64,000 bases of DNA from Chitinophaga sancti (GCF_034087045.1 NZ_CP139247.1:3126001-3190000), one strand, 5' to 3'; counted from the stretch's first letter, positions 7,304 to 15,770 are shown. The notes: generated by a model from the sequence alone, not told the origin. Program-made: numbers and translations.

Positions 7304-9199
7304 TCAACTATCCATAAATTCCCACGCACTCTGGTAAGCATCCTTCCCTTCTGCATATGCAATGAAGTCAGCATAGAACGGCAGCTGGGATAGCGTGGCA
7401 CTATCTCCAATCACCACCAGTTTCTTCCTGGCTCTTGTCATCGCCACATTCATACGCCTGATGTCAGAAAGGAAACCGATCTTGTTATCACTATTACTTC
7501 TCGTCATACTGATATACACAATATCCCTTTCCTGGCCCTGGAAGCTATCGATTGTATTCACGGATATCCTGTTTCCAAAAGGCTGTAATGCCGGTGAATG
7601 CTCCAGTTGCTCTTTTAACAGTTGTATCTGTTGCTTATAAGGAGAGATAATCGCAATACTGGGGAAATCCGCAGGTTTGTAATGTGTGTTCAATGTATCT
7701 ACAAACTGGGAGAGGTGTTTAAACAGGAACGCAGCTTCTTCCGGATTTGTGGTACTGGTACCTTCTGTCTTTTCCTCAAAACCACAACCAGCTGTATCTA
7801 CAAAAGACAAAGGACTATCTGCAGAGAAGAGCAGGTGTGCTGCTACAGAAGCGTGTGCTTTCAGTTTATCCTGATAGAAGATAGCAGAAGAATAGCCCAT
7901 GATAGTCGCATGCATACGATACTGTTCTTCCAGCAATACGACTGCTTCAGGATGCAACTCCGTACACTTCTCCAATAATGTATGTGCAAGACCGTTACGC
8001 GCGGCTTCGTCCGATTTGATAGTTGGAGAGAGCTGGCAATGGTCACCGGCCAGTACCACTTTCTCTGCTTTCAGGATGGGGATCCAGCAGGCAGGTTCCA
8101 GTGCCTGTCCGGCTTCGTCAATCACTACGGTATGGTACTTCAGTTGCTTCACGGTATAGTGGTTGGCACCGACTAAAGTAGCCGTGATCACCTGAGCTTT
8201 ATTTATAAGGTCTTCAGCAATATAAGATTCTGTGTTTTCCACAGCCTTCATAATATTACGTGCTTCATCAAAGAGGGCTTTGCGTTGTTCACGTTCGGCC
8301 TTTCCAAAGTTCCGTTTGTATTTATGCGCCATGTCCCTGAACTCACCCGCCTGTTTGCGCAGGCGCTTCACTTCTTTCATGCTGTTGTGTTCAGCCATTT
8401 TGCTATCGAGGGTGAGCGACATGAGTCTTTCAGACACCCTTGCAGGGTTACCTACCCGGAGTACATTCATGCCTTCGTCGGAGAGTTTTTCACTCAGTAA
8501 GTCTACAGCCGTATTGCTGGGGGCGACTACGAGGATCTGTTTACGATCCTGTGCATACAGGGCTTTAATAGCCTGAACGAGCGTCGTGGTTTTACCGGTT
8601 CCCGGAGGGCCGTGAACGATAGCCAGTTCATTGGCGGCCAGAATTCTGTTCACAGCGTCCTGCTGGGAGGCATTGAGCCGGGGATGGGTGAACCTGGGCA
8701 GTTCATTATTAAAGGTAGGCGACTTTTCACCAGTCAGGATTTGTACGAGCTGGTTTTTATCAGCTCCTGATGCCTGTTTTAAGGCATTTTGCATCTCATC
8801 GTAGCTGTTGTCATCAAAAGACAGGTCGATGCCTAATTTTCCGTCATTTGCCCATTCCGGGAGCTCATCGGTGCGTAAGGTGATTTTCAGGCGGTTACCG
8901 CTTTGGTAGGAGACGGTGCCTTCTATATTATCTTTTTTAGGATCGTGGTTGGAGAACAGCACGGCAGATACGCCAAAGCGTAGCTGATGTGAGATGTCCT
9001 GGTGGGTGGTACGTTCTACTTCGACGGTCAGGTAGTCACCGCGGCTCATTTCGGTTCCCCTGATAGCAATAGGGTACCAGGAGAGGCCATTGGCGCGGCG
9101 TTCGGCTACAGATGTTTTTTCCGTGAGTGAAATATACGACTGGCGATCTTCTTCTCTTTCAGTCTTCAGCAGATCCAGCAGCTTTTTAAAATAATCCAT
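7304..9199 (-). CDS. Superfamily 1 DNA/RNA helicase, IGHMBP2/UPF1-like
   Basis: A 631-residue cytoplasmic helicase. An N-terminal beta-barrel-like region (1-150) is followed by the motor. Walker A is GPPGTGKTTT at about 197-206, motif II VVIDEAGQALEP, motif III LAGDHCQLSP, motif V VNTIDSFQGQERDIVYIS, and motif VI RRMNVAMTRARKKLVVIG. The DEAG box and the order of motifs are those of IGHMBP2-family 5'-3' helicases common in Bacteroidota, and length is normal for the family. It probably unwinds nucleic acids using ATP; the cellular pathway cannot be read from sequence. The gene lies after a VOC gene on the same strand, separated by a tandem array built from the end of that gene. Its own promoter seems to give an almost leaderless mRNA. 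Confidence 0.92.
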   Translation of the reverse strand: MDYFKKLLDLLKTEREEDRQSYISLTEKTSVAERRANGLSWYPIAIRGTEMSRGDYLTVEVERTTHQDISHQLRFGVSAVLFSNHDPKKDNIEGTVSYQSGNRLKITLRTDELPEWANDGKLGIDLSFDDNSYDEMQNALKQASGADKNQLVQILTGEKSPTFNNELPRFTHPRLNASQQDAVNRILAANELAIVHGPPGTGKTTTLVQAIKALYAQDRKQILVVAPSNTAVDLLSEKLSDEGMNVLRVGNPARVSERLMSLTLDSKMAEHNSMKEVKRLRKQAGEFRDMAHKYKRNFGKAEREQRKALFDEARNIMKAVENTESYIAEDLINKAQVITATLVGANHYTVKQLKYHTVVIDEAGQALEPACWIPILKAEKVVLAGDHCQLSPTIKSDEAARNGLAHTLLEKCTELHPEAVVLLEEQYRMHATIMGYSSAIFYQDKLKAHASVAAHLLFSADSPLSFVDTAGCGFEEKTEGTSTTNPEEAAFLFKHLSQFVDTLNTHYKPADFPSIAIISPYKQQIQLLKEQLEHSPALQPFGNRISVNTIDSFQGQERDIVYISMTRSNSDNKIGFLSDIRRMNVAMTRARKKLVVIGDSATLSQLPFYADFIAYAEGKDAYQSAWEFMDS

Positions 9200-9204
9200 G
9201 GGCG

Positions 9205-9212
9205 CAAAGGTA
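9205..9212 (-). promoter_or_regulatory. -7 element TACCTTTG of the helicase promoter
   Basis: TACCTTTG on the minus strand fits the Bacteroidota TAnnTTTG box and ends only 5 bases before the ATG at 9199. Transcription would start at or within a base or two of the start codon, giving a leaderless mRNA. No clear TTTG -33 element is seen at the usual distance. Confidence 0.45.
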
Positions 9213-9226
9213 CGCCTTTCAGGAAT

Positions 9227-9531
9227 TATATGCTTTTCCCGGGGGGATTCGATTGCTGACAGTGAATGACCGGAAGGGTTGGCTACATGTCTTTCTCTGG
9301 CGATTCGATCACCGACAGTGAATTACCAACAGGGGTGCTACATGCCTTTCTCCGGCGATTCGAACACCGGCAGTGAATTTCCAACAGGGGTGCTACATGC
9401 TTTTCTCCGGCGATTCGATCACCGGCAGTGAATTACCAACAGGGGTGCTACATGCCTTTCTCCGGCGATTCGAACACCGGCAGTGAATTACCAACAGGGG
9501 TGCTACATGCTTTTCTCCGGCGATTCGATCA
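9227..9531 (+). repeat. Tandem array, 55-base unit, made of the 3' end of the VOC gene
   Basis: The sequence GATTCGA recurs at 9246, 9302, 9357, 9412, 9467 and 9522, giving a period of 55 (first interval 56). The last unit is the true 3' end of the VOC gene on the minus strand. The other units still encode close variants of its last residues (VIESPEKSM then stop), stop codon included. Units alternate between GATC/GCCTTT and GAAC/GCTTTT versions, so a dimer was amplified. The outermost copy, next to the helicase, is the most diverged. Confidence 0.92.
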
Positions 9532-9892
9532 CCGACAATATATTCCCTGCAGGATCCTCAAACCAGGCAATCAATGGCCCGCCACCCCTGAAAATCCCCT
9601 TATCATCTGTATTTAACTCCCCGCCATACTTTATGAACCGGACACCCTTACTACTCAGCTCATCCACAGCCTGATCAATATTGTCTACCGGGAAATTCAA
9701 TACCGTATAAGAAGCTGGGGTATGCGTAGGCTTAGGGTACACGAGTACTTTTGAATCGTTATTTATATGCAGTTCCATCACCCCCATAGGTCCATCCGTC
9801 ACTTCCATCCCCAGTTTCTCCTGGTAGAAGGTTTTCGCTTTTTGAATATCATTGACAGAAAATCCGCTGAAGGCTTTGCTAGTTTTAATCAT
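9503..9892 (-). CDS. VOC (glyoxalase/bleomycin-resistance fold) protein
   Basis: A 129-residue protein with the two beta-alpha-beta-beta-beta modules of the vicinal oxygen chelate fold: [20 protein letters not shown] at the start and [16 protein letters not shown] in the middle. The second module ends in [14 protein letters not shown], where the glutamate is a usual metal ligand position. The family includes glyoxalases, dioxygenases and resistance proteins, and the substrate is not predictable. The start ATG at 9892 is chosen because the first module begins there; a longer frame runs on upstream but overlaps the divergent gene. The last 17 codons are the source of the 55-base tandem array downstream. 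Confidence 0.85.
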   Translation of the reverse strand: MIKTSKAFSGFSVNDIQKAKTFYQEKLGMEVTDGPMGVMELHINNDSKVLVYPKPTHTPASYTVLNFPVDNIDQAVDELSSKGVRFIKYGGELNTDDKGIFRGGGPLIAWFEDPAGNILSVIESPEKSM

Positions 9893-10012
9893 AACAATGG
9901 GGTTTAATTGAACAAACAATTTAAGCATATTCTGGCAGGGGGCCATGCACCAACCACGGCAATTAATAGCCAAAAATTTAATAAGTTTGTCGAAACTAAC
10001 CTGGAAACCCGC

Positions 10013-10741
10013 ATGGAAACGAATGTACTTGTACCCACTCTGGCAACCCATCTGGCAAACGCTATTCAATCGTTTGATTTTGAAGTACCTGTTACCCTCA
10101 CCATCGAAGCTGTAAACGATACCGTTCATTTGCGGGAACTCGAGCTTGAAATTGTTTGTAACGTATTAGGGGAACAGGACCACGGCAATGATGTAAAAGT
10201 ATATCACCTGGCCTTTCTGATCCGCCTGAAGGGAGACAATATCATGTATGAAGAAATGGCTGCTATCGGCACCGATCCCGAAGAATCAATGTCACAGGGA
10301 GCCTACACCTTTTTCAGGGGTTTCCTCACTGGCTTCTTCCAATGTCTGCTTGGTTATTATGAGCCTGTCTATGAACTCAAAAGTCCCACCGGCGATGAGT
10401 TCCATCTCAACTACAGTCACCTGCAGGTGCAGGGTGCCTTCATGGATGATATGGACGGGCACCAGGACAACACTTTTCCCGACATTCTTTATCCCGCTAT
10501 CAAAGAAGTATTTGAAAGAGAGATCACTGAACCCGATCATGATTACAAAGATTTCTACTGGATTAAAATTTACCTGAGCAGGCAACCCGGAGGTACATTT
10601 ATCGGAGAATGTCGTTTCGATAACAACATATGGGATTATGCACTCAATGAACTCATTGAATACGATTATAAATTATGGAAAGAAACAGATCGTTTTCTGG
10701 GAAAGAAGCAATTCATTTTTATCCGCCGATGTCCTAAATGA
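10013..10741 (+). CDS. Conserved hypothetical protein (DUF6348-like)
   Basis: A 242-residue acidic protein. A beta-rich N-terminal part ([16 protein letters not shown], then [10 protein letters not shown]) is followed by a helical segment with [18 protein letters not shown], and a C-terminal part containing [14 protein letters not shown] and [11 protein letters not shown] think it belongs to the DUF6348 type found next to SMI1/KNR4-like genes, but this is from memory of general layout and not certain. ATG at 10013 is preferred; the open frame extends upstream to a TTG that would overlap the divergent VOC promoter region. The gene is followed by its own terminator and stands alone. No signal peptide or membrane segment. 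Confidence 0.6.
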   Translation: METNVLVPTLATHLANAIQSFDFEVPVTLTIEAVNDTVHLRELELEIVCNVLGEQDHGNDVKVYHLAFLIRLKGDNIMYEEMAAIGTDPEESMSQGAYTFFRGFLTGFFQCLLGYYEPVYELKSPTGDEFHLNYSHLQVQGAFMDDMDGHQDNTFPDILYPAIKEVFEREITEPDHDYKDFYWIKIYLSRQPGGTFIGECRFDNNIWDYALNELIEYDYKLWKETDRFLGKKQFIFIRRCPK

Positions 10742-10756
10742 CAAATGCAAAAAAAA

Positions 10757-10798
10757 ACAGGCAGTGTCGTATGATACTGCCTGTCTGCTTTTTAGAAA
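10757..10798 (+). terminator. Hairpin terminator
   Basis: The stem ACAGGCAGT / ACTGCCTGT (10757-10765 and 10776-10784) is preceded by an A run and followed by CTGCTTTTT. It ends the hypothetical gene at 10741 and can also serve the small minus-strand gene that ends at 10805. Confidence 0.75.
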
Positions 10799-10804
10799 AA
10801 AACA

Positions 10805-10984
10805 CTATTTAAGTGGTTTGTGCTGCGGCTGTAACGTGTTGTTACTGTTGTCCGTCTTGTTTGTATCCGCAGTCTTCCTTTCATTTTTATCACCTTCCTG
10901 CATTCTTCTGCGTCTTTGATCATCAAAGGCCTTTTGCCTGTTTTGTTGATCCTGGGAAGGATGTTGATCATTTGACTTTTTCAT
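10805..10984 (-). CDS. Small, highly hydrophilic protein
   Basis: A 59-residue protein starting MKKSNDQHPSQDQQ and continuing with a basic RRRRMQEGDKNE stretch; almost no hydrophobic residues, so probably disordered. I do not recognise it. Small lysine/glutamine-rich proteins of this type are common among stress-induced genes of soil Bacteroidota, but that is only an analogy. ATG at 10984 is preferred over an upstream in-frame start because the context CTTCATTTTATG recurs before a miniature relative at 11100. It shares the following terminator with the convergent gene. Confidence 0.5.
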   Translation of the reverse strand: MKKSNDQHPSQDQQNRQKAFDDQRRRRMQEGDKNERKTADTNKTDNSNNTLQPQHKPLK

Positions 10985-11055
10985 AAAATGAAGTTTTAGT
11001 GAATAGTAAGGATAGTACAAATAGAGGGCCAGTTATTTGCCGGCTTCATCCGCTT

Positions 11056-11100
11056 TTATTTTTGAGATGGATGTTCGGGTTGTTCTTTTGTCTTATCCAT
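11056..11100 (-). CDS. 14-codon mini-ORF resembling the start of the neighbouring small protein
   Basis: ATG at 11100 opens MDKTKEQPEHPSQK and then stops. The peptide lines up with the first residues of the downstream 59-residue protein (MKKSNDQHPSQDQQ). The preceding bases are also nearly identical (AAATTTCATTTTATG against AAACTTCATTTTATG). It looks like a duplicated gene start that has kept its leader and start codon. Whether the peptide is made is unknown. Confidence 0.35.
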   Translation of the reverse strand: MDKTKEQPEHPSQK

Positions 11101-11209
11101 AAAATGAAATTTTTAGAGTGTGAATTTATTTTAAATGGGTAGTGCAAACCTGGAATCATGCAAAAAATGGCATGGCCTCATTATTGTTATTTAGAAAGAA
11201 AATAATGTT

Positions 11210-11740
11210 ATGGTAAACAAGAAAACAAATACAACTGATATACAGGATTCAAAGCATGATCAGGATCGTATGAAATCAGAAACGACAATGATAGACATGC
11301 CTGAAGTAAATGATATACCCGGTCAGGAAAATGTAGAGCCGTTGCCGCCAAATGCTGGCCGTGTGCCTACCCCCGCCTCCGATGATGAAGAGGGATATGG
11401 CGTACTCGACGATTTGAATGGCAGTCCAAAAGATGCGATTGAAACAGACGATGAACAACTGATCACTGATGAACGTAGCAATGTATCCCGTCAGGAAAGA
11501 CAGGATCTATATGCAAGTGCAAACGTCACACCTGGCGATGAAGGCGCTGGTGATCTGAAACGCGCCCAACTGGATAATGTAGATGATGAGGGTGAATTAC
11601 TGGAAGAACAAACCGGTCAGCTATCAGGTGAAGACCTGGATGTACCTGGTAGTGAATTGGATGATGACAATGAAAGCACAGGTGCAGAAGATGAAGAAAA
11701 CAATTCGTACAGCGTAGGCGGTGACAGAAATGAATTATAA
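11210..11740 (+). CDS. Acidic, probably disordered protein
   Basis: A 176-residue protein, extremely rich in D and E, with no predicted membrane segment. Recognisable pieces are MIDMPEVNDIPGQENVEPLP near residue 27 and SDDEEGYGVLDDL near 58; the first resembles a motif I associate with short acidic proteins of unknown function in Chitinophaga and Pedobacter relatives. No enzymatic motif is visible. It lies in a run of stress-like genes. The next gene starts one base after its stop, so the two are probably co-translated. Function unknown. Confidence 0.7.
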   Translation: MVNKKTNTTDIQDSKHDQDRMKSETTMIDMPEVNDIPGQENVEPLPPNAGRVPTPASDDEEGYGVLDDLNGSPKDAIETDDEQLITDERSNVSRQERQDLYASANVTPGDEGAGDLKRAQLDNVDDEGELLEEQTGQLSGEDLDVPGSELDDDNESTGAEDEENNSYSVGGDRNEL

Positions 11741-11741
11741 T

Positions 11742-11966
11742 ATGAAGCACACATCTCTTGATAAAGAAAAGGTACAGGTAGATTTCACTTCTATGAATCT
11801 ACCTGCACCTGTTCTCAATTTTCGTCCAGACGTATATACAGACGGCGATATGTATTATTGCGTATTAGGGGCAGGTACAGACCAGTCAGTATTTGGGGAA
11901 GGTAATACAATAGAAGCAGCCCTATTGGACTGGGAAAAGGCTTATCATGAGCAATCAGGTAAATAG
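11742..11966 (+). CDS. Small protein, possibly HicB-like fold
   Basis: A 74-residue protein starting one base after the stop of the acidic protein; an in-frame earlier start would overlap that gene. The second half, YYCVLGAGTDQSVFGEGNTI followed by EAALLDWEKAYHE, has the strand-strand-helix order seen in HicB-type and related domains (a short 'product of G..I.EA...W' pattern). No HicA-like toxin is next to it, so an antitoxin role is not supported. Function unknown. Confidence 0.6.
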   Translation: MKHTSLDKEKVQVDFTSMNLPAPVLNFRPDVYTDGDMYYCVLGAGTDQSVFGEGNTIEAALLDWEKAYHEQSGK

Positions 11967-12064
11967 GTTTTCCTGGTACCTACATTCACTTACCAACCTG
12001 TTTCTTCAAGGTAGGTAAAGGATCCCGGCGATCTGTGCTATTGCTTCATTTGTTCCCATGGTTC

Positions 12065-12244
12065 CTATAATTGGGGAACAACTTGCTCAGCCACTTCCAA
12101 ACCCTGCTGCTGAGACGTACTTTCATATGAATAAATACCCCCATTACAGGCGTTCCTTACCCATTGCGTACTGTTGGTTTGCTTCTTGTTATTACTGGTA
12201 AAGGCATTAACACTATCAGACGAACTTACCACCTGTATGCTTGG
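12065..12244 (-). pseudogene. Possible decayed gene fragment in a gene-poor stretch
   Basis: The 340 bases between 11966 and 12306 contain no convincing start-to-stop gene. On the minus strand one frame is open for 59 codons and ends in a normal stop, with believable composition (QWVRNACNGGIYSYES, then LEVAEQVVPQL). It is cut off on its upstream side by an in-frame stop and has no start codon in place. I read it as the tail of a lost gene, with low confidence. Confidence 0.3.
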
Positions 12245-12305
12245 TTATTTCCACTCAATAAAATTGGGACAAATTCACTTACTATAAAATCAAATTTCTC
12301 ATTGT

Positions 12306-13286
12306 ATGACAACCCGGGTTGGTTCTGAATCCAGATTGAAAATCTTTACATGGCATATTCATGGTAGCTATTTGTATTATCTGTCACAGGGGAACTATGA
12401 TATATATATCCCGGTAAATGATGAGCGTACACCCGGTTATTATGGTCGTGGGAGGACATTCCCATATGGAAGCAATGTAATAGAGATACCGGCTGATATG
12501 GTAAAGAGTTATGACTTTGATGTCATCATGTACCAGTCAGTCAAGAATTATCTTGTAGATCAATACGAGATCCTGACACCTGCTCAGCGCAGGCTACCCA
12601 GAGTATACCTGGAACACAATACCCCGCTCAAAAGCCCGTTTGGCACCCGCCATACGGTTAATGATCGTCGCATCTGTCTCGTGCATGTAACACACTATAA
12701 TAGGTTGATGTGGGATAATAACCGTACTCCTGTTACCGTGATAGAACATGGTGTTACAGATTCAGATATTCCTTACACAGGAGAACTGGGTAAAGGTGTC
12801 ACCGTTATCAATCACCTGTCACAAAGAGGTCGTGCACTGGGTTGGGATGTATTTCAGCATGTAACGAAGGAGGTGCCAGTAGACCTGGCAGGTATGGGCA
12901 ACGATGCGATAGGAGGGGGCGAAGTAGCGTTTGCGCAGTTGCCTGCATTCAGGGGTAAATATCGTTACCTCTTTCATCCGGTACGGCATACCAGTTTAGG
13001 GCTGGCAGTATGCGAAGCGATGATGCAGGGATTACCCGTTATAGGGCTTGCTACTACAGAACTGGTCACGGTGATTGAAAATGGGGTGAATGGTTTTATC
13101 CATACAGATATAGATTTTCTCATTGATAAAATGAAATTGCTGATGAATGATCCTGAGCTGGCTGCACGGATGGGAAAAGCGGCAAGGGAGATGGCGCTCA
13201 GGCGGTTTAATATAGATCGCTTTACAGCGGATTGGGATAATCTATTCCATACTGTTTGCAATAATGTGAAGGAGAAAATGATGTAA
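12306..13286 (+). CDS. Glycosyltransferase, GT-B fold, family 4-like
   Basis: A 326-residue cytoplasmic glycosyltransferase. The C-terminal nucleotide-sugar half has the family signature HTSLGLAVCEAMMQGLPVIG at about 231-250, with the glutamate that contacts the sugar donor, followed by TTELVTVIENGVNGFI, which is typical for GT4. The N-terminal acceptor half (YLYYLSQGNYDIYIPV) is shorter than in classical GT4 enzymes, with a total length about 50 residues below the usual. A cell-surface or secondary-metabolite sugar transfer is likely, but donor and acceptor cannot be named. It stands between the small acidic genes and the broken mscS. Confidence 0.85.
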   Translation: MTTRVGSESRLKIFTWHIHGSYLYYLSQGNYDIYIPVNDERTPGYYGRGRTFPYGSNVIEIPADMVKSYDFDVIMYQSVKNYLVDQYEILTPAQRRLPRVYLEHNTPLKSPFGTRHTVNDRRICLVHVTHYNRLMWDNNRTPVTVIEHGVTDSDIPYTGELGKGVTVINHLSQRGRALGWDVFQHVTKEVPVDLAGMGNDAIGGGEVAFAQLPAFRGKYRYLFHPVRHTSLGLAVCEAMMQGLPVIGLATTELVTVIENGVNGFIHTDIDFLIDKMKLLMNDPELAARMGKAAREMALRRFNIDRFTADWDNLFHTVCNNVKEKMM

Positions 13287-13343
13287 GAGTTATTTCACAT
13301 AAAAATGAGCTCTTGAGATTTGCTTAAAAAAGACAAGCTGTTT

Positions 13344-13898
13344 CTATTGGATAACCAGGGAAAAACAGGCTGTATCAAACTTATGATACAGCCTGTTTAA
13401 TTTGATGATGACTTCATTTGATAACTTGGAATTCGGGATAATCACGGCCCTGTTATCAGTAGTGATAATGATTGTATTGAATAACTAAATAGAACTAACA
13501 ATACCTGTTTGTCCCTGCGCATTGATCGTATCACCTGCTTTATAAGGTTTCAGTAATAATATAATAATACCACTGGTGAAGTTCTGCAACGTACCGGAAA
13601 GCGCCAGACCGGCCGCTACACCAATAGATCCTACTAAAGCAGCAAAGATGGTCATGCGGATATCCAGTAATCGCATGACACCCAATAATAAAAATACCTG
13701 TAATACTGTTGTGATCAATCCTGTGAGGAATGGGCGTAGTGTGGTGTTATCACGATGCTTCATCAGGGTTCTTAACAACCACCTCTTAATGATATGTATC
13801 ACCCATTGTCCAGCTAATAGAATAAACAATGCAAGTGCGATTCTGGGTCCATAGAGAACGAGCCAATGGTAAGCGTTCTCAAGCATTTTATCCATCAT
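13344..13898 (-). pseudogene. Mechanosensitive channel (MscS family), nonsense-interrupted and 3'-truncated
   Basis: From ATG 13898 the frame gives three transmembrane helices, ending in the pore-lining GSIGVAAGLALSGTLQNF, and the start of the beta domain (GDTINAQGQTGIVSSI). A TAG then occurs at 13485-13487. The same frame continues after it with LFNTIIITTDNRAVIIPNSK, LSNEVIIKL, unmistakable MscS sequence in which a Gln would normally occupy the stop position. So a CAG-to-TAG change broke the gene. The conserved part then fades into a terminator hairpin and stops at 13344, roughly 90 residues short of a normal MscS C-terminus. The product would lack the cytoplasmic vestibule. A sequencing error could explain the TAG but not the missing 3' end. 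Confidence 0.85.
13364..13397. terminator. Perfect 14-base hairpin between convergent transcripts
   Basis: AACAGGCTGTATCA pairs perfectly with TGATACAGCCTGTT around a six-base loop, with A-rich and T-rich flanks on both sides. It can end the glycosyltransferase transcript on plus and lies inside the decayed end of mscS on minus. Confidence 0.75.
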
Positions 13899-13999
13899 AA
13901 TCAATCCGGTTTTTCATTTTCAGTATTAAAATATCCTACCAGTCTAAGCAATCACGTGGCCTCATCTTTGTACTTCACTAAGGATAAAAATATAACTTT

Positions 14000-15025
14000 A
14001 TGAAACCTGTTAATATAGAGAATAGAAACAAGTATGCGCTTATAACAGGCGCTACCAGTGGAATTGGTTTTGAATTGGCGAAATGCTTTGCAAATGATGG
14101 TTACAACCTGATCCTGATAGCACGAAATGAAGAACGATTGAAAGAGGTGACAGATGAGTTGATGAAAAGTTACACGGTAGAAGTCACTCCTATAGCCAGG
14201 AATTTATTTGCACCGGAAGCTGCTGAAGAGATCTACGAACAAACAAAGAAAATGGGTATTACTGTAGATGTATTGGTCAATGATGCGGGGCAAGGTGAAT
14301 GGGGACCATTCGTAGATACCAGCCTGGAGCGTGACATTGATATCATTCATCTGAATATCATCGGTCTGGTGTCACTCACCAAGGTATTTCTGCGTGACAT
14401 GGTGCGTCGCAACGAAGGGAAGATCCTGCAGGTAGGGTCAGAGGCGGGTACTACGCCAATGCCATTGCTGGCAGTATATGCTGCTACCAAAGCATTCGTC
14501 CTGTCATTCAGTGCTGCCCTGGCAGATGAGCTGCGTGATACAAATATTACTATCACAGCTTTATTACCTGGAGCTACAGATACAGACTTTTTCCACAAAG
14601 CAGGGCAGGAGGATACTGTCACTTATAGAGAAACGAACCTGGCTTCTCCTGAGATGGTGGCACAGGATGGATTTAAAGCCCTGATGAAAGGTGAGCGGAA
14701 AATTATTTCCGGTAATAAAACTAAATTACATGTGTGGATGAATGATCTGCTTGGCTCAAAGATTTCTGCAGCTAATGCACGTAAAGCCAATGAGCCAAGT
14801 CATAATACTGCAGGAGAGAAACTGCCGCAGCATGAGGCTTCGTTGAATGAGCGGGAGTATATCACCCAGCATAATGGGGAGAGAGATGGTGATCTGATCA
14901 CAGGGCGTAAATACAAAGACAGGCCCAATCCAAATGAGCCTGTGTTGACAAAAGAGAATTTACCTGATGCGACAAATGAGTCTACAGGAGTAATAGGTTC
15001 TGGCCAAAGACAAGATTCAAACTAA
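14000..15025 (+). CDS. Short-chain dehydrogenase/reductase with disordered C-terminal extension
   Basis: A 341-residue protein. Residues 1-260 are a classical SDR: the NAD(P)-binding TGATSGIG at 16-23, VLVNDAGQGEWG (NNAG equivalent), a catalytic serine in QVGSEAG, and YAATK with Tyr159 and Lys163. Substrate unknown. Residues 265-341 form a polar extension (ERDGDLITGRKYKDRPNPNE) not usual in SDRs, similar in style to the disordered acidic proteins nearby. The next gene begins one base after the stop codon, so it is co-transcribed with the flavin reductase. A role in stress-related redox metabolism is inference from context. Confidence 0.9.
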   Translation: MKPVNIENRNKYALITGATSGIGFELAKCFANDGYNLILIARNEERLKEVTDELMKSYTVEVTPIARNLFAPEAAEEIYEQTKKMGITVDVLVNDAGQGEWGPFVDTSLERDIDIIHLNIIGLVSLTKVFLRDMVRRNEGKILQVGSEAGTTPMPLLAVYAATKAFVLSFSAALADELRDTNITITALLPGATDTDFFHKAGQEDTVTYRETNLASPEMVAQDGFKALMKGERKIISGNKTKLHVWMNDLLGSKISAANARKANEPSHNTAGEKLPQHEASLNEREYITQHNGERDGDLITGRKYKDRPNPNEPVLTKENLPDATNESTGVIGSGQRQDSN

Positions 15026-15026
15026 A

Positions 15027-15557
15027 ATGAAAAAAGATTTTCCGGTAGAGGATGTAAGGAGATTCTTAGAACCCACACCTACAGTCCTCGTTACATCTGC
15101 TTACAAAGGCAAGCAAAATATTATGACAATGGGATGGTACACTGTAATGGAGTTTGTACCATCCCTGATTGGTTGTATGATCTCAGGGAGTAATTATAGT
15201 TTCGGCCTGATCAATAAAAGTGGAGAATGTGTGATCAACATCCCTACTGCTGATATCGCTAAGAAAGTAGTTGCAGTGGGGAACTGTACGGGTGCAGATA
15301 CAGATAAGTTTGCAGCAATAGGCTTCACTGCCGAGGCAGCCAGCATCGTAAAAGCACCATTAATAAAAGAATGCTTTGCCAGCTTTGAATGTAAAATTCA
15401 TGATCGTAAGCTCATCAATGCTTATAACTTTTTCATCTTTGAAGTGGTAAAGGCGCATGTAGCTACCCGGCCTAGATTTCCTGAAACTATCGCCTACAGG
15501 GGCGATAGCCAGTTTGTACTTTCAGGTAAGAATATCAGCATTCATTCAGACAAGTAA
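15027..15557 (+). CDS. Flavin reductase-like FMN-binding protein
   Basis: A 176-residue protein of the flavin reductase-like split-barrel family. TPTVLVTSAYKGKQNIMTMG is the FMN-phosphate region near residues 16-36, followed by SLIGCMISGSNYSFGLI and ECVINIP, all standard for the fold. It probably uses FMN and NAD(P)H to reduce an unknown acceptor. It starts at ATG 15027, one base past the SDR stop (TAA A ATG), so translation is coupled to the SDR. Family is certain from the pattern; the reaction is not. Confidence 0.88.
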   Translation: MKKDFPVEDVRRFLEPTPTVLVTSAYKGKQNIMTMGWYTVMEFVPSLIGCMISGSNYSFGLINKSGECVINIPTADIAKKVVAVGNCTGADTDKFAAIGFTAEAASIVKAPLIKECFASFECKIHDRKLINAYNFFIFEVVKAHVATRPRFPETIAYRGDSQFVLSGKNISIHSDK

Positions 15558-15565
15558 TAGGTTGA

Positions 15566-15727
15566 TCACTTCAAATAATACTTCCGGTGATAAATGTTCA
15601 TCTGGGAGTTGCTTGGTTTATTCAATAATTCAGGCAAAAAGTCTGCTGTAGCGAGTGCAATCTGTTGATGAATATACCCACGGTGGTGCTTAAGGAGGTT
15701 AAAGAAGATGTTTGCTAATGCAGGCAT
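15566..15727 (-). CDS. 53-residue ORF of unknown function, possibly a fragment
   Basis: On the minus strand ATG 15727 opens a frame starting MPALANIFFNLLKHHRGYIH and ending in a basic NIYHRKYYLK before TGA. The composition, with an amphipathic helix and few rare codons, looks like real protein. It is oriented opposite to both neighbours and its start overlaps the SulP promoter zone. It might be a small gene or the end of a deleted one. I know no homologue. Confidence 0.35.
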   Translation of the reverse strand: MPALANIFFNLLKHHRGYIHQQIALATADFLPELLNKPSNSQMNIYHRKYYLK

Positions 15728-15740
15728 TATGCGAAATTAA

Positions 15741-15770
15741 TTGAATCCCGGGGAAAATCGAGTAACTTTG
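15741..15770 (+). promoter_or_regulatory. Bacteroidota-type promoter of the SulP gene
   Basis: TTG at 15741 and TAACTTTG at 15763-15770 are separated by 19 bases, matching the -33/-7 spacing of primary-sigma promoters in Bacteroidota. The start codon follows 27 bases later. Confidence 0.55.

Noticed and set aside
9428..9674. Plus-strand repetitive peptide frames (MNYQQGC type) across the 55-base array
   Set aside because: The repeats come from the minus-strand gene end; the plus-strand peptide is a by-product of the period.
9503..10129. Long minus-strand frame extending the VOC gene upstream to 10129
   Set aside because: The extra 79 residues overlap the divergent gene and its promoter, and the VOC module begins naturally at ATG 9892.
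11742..11966. HicB antitoxin of a toxin-antitoxin pair
   Set aside because: The fold resemblance is weak and no HicA-like gene is next to it.
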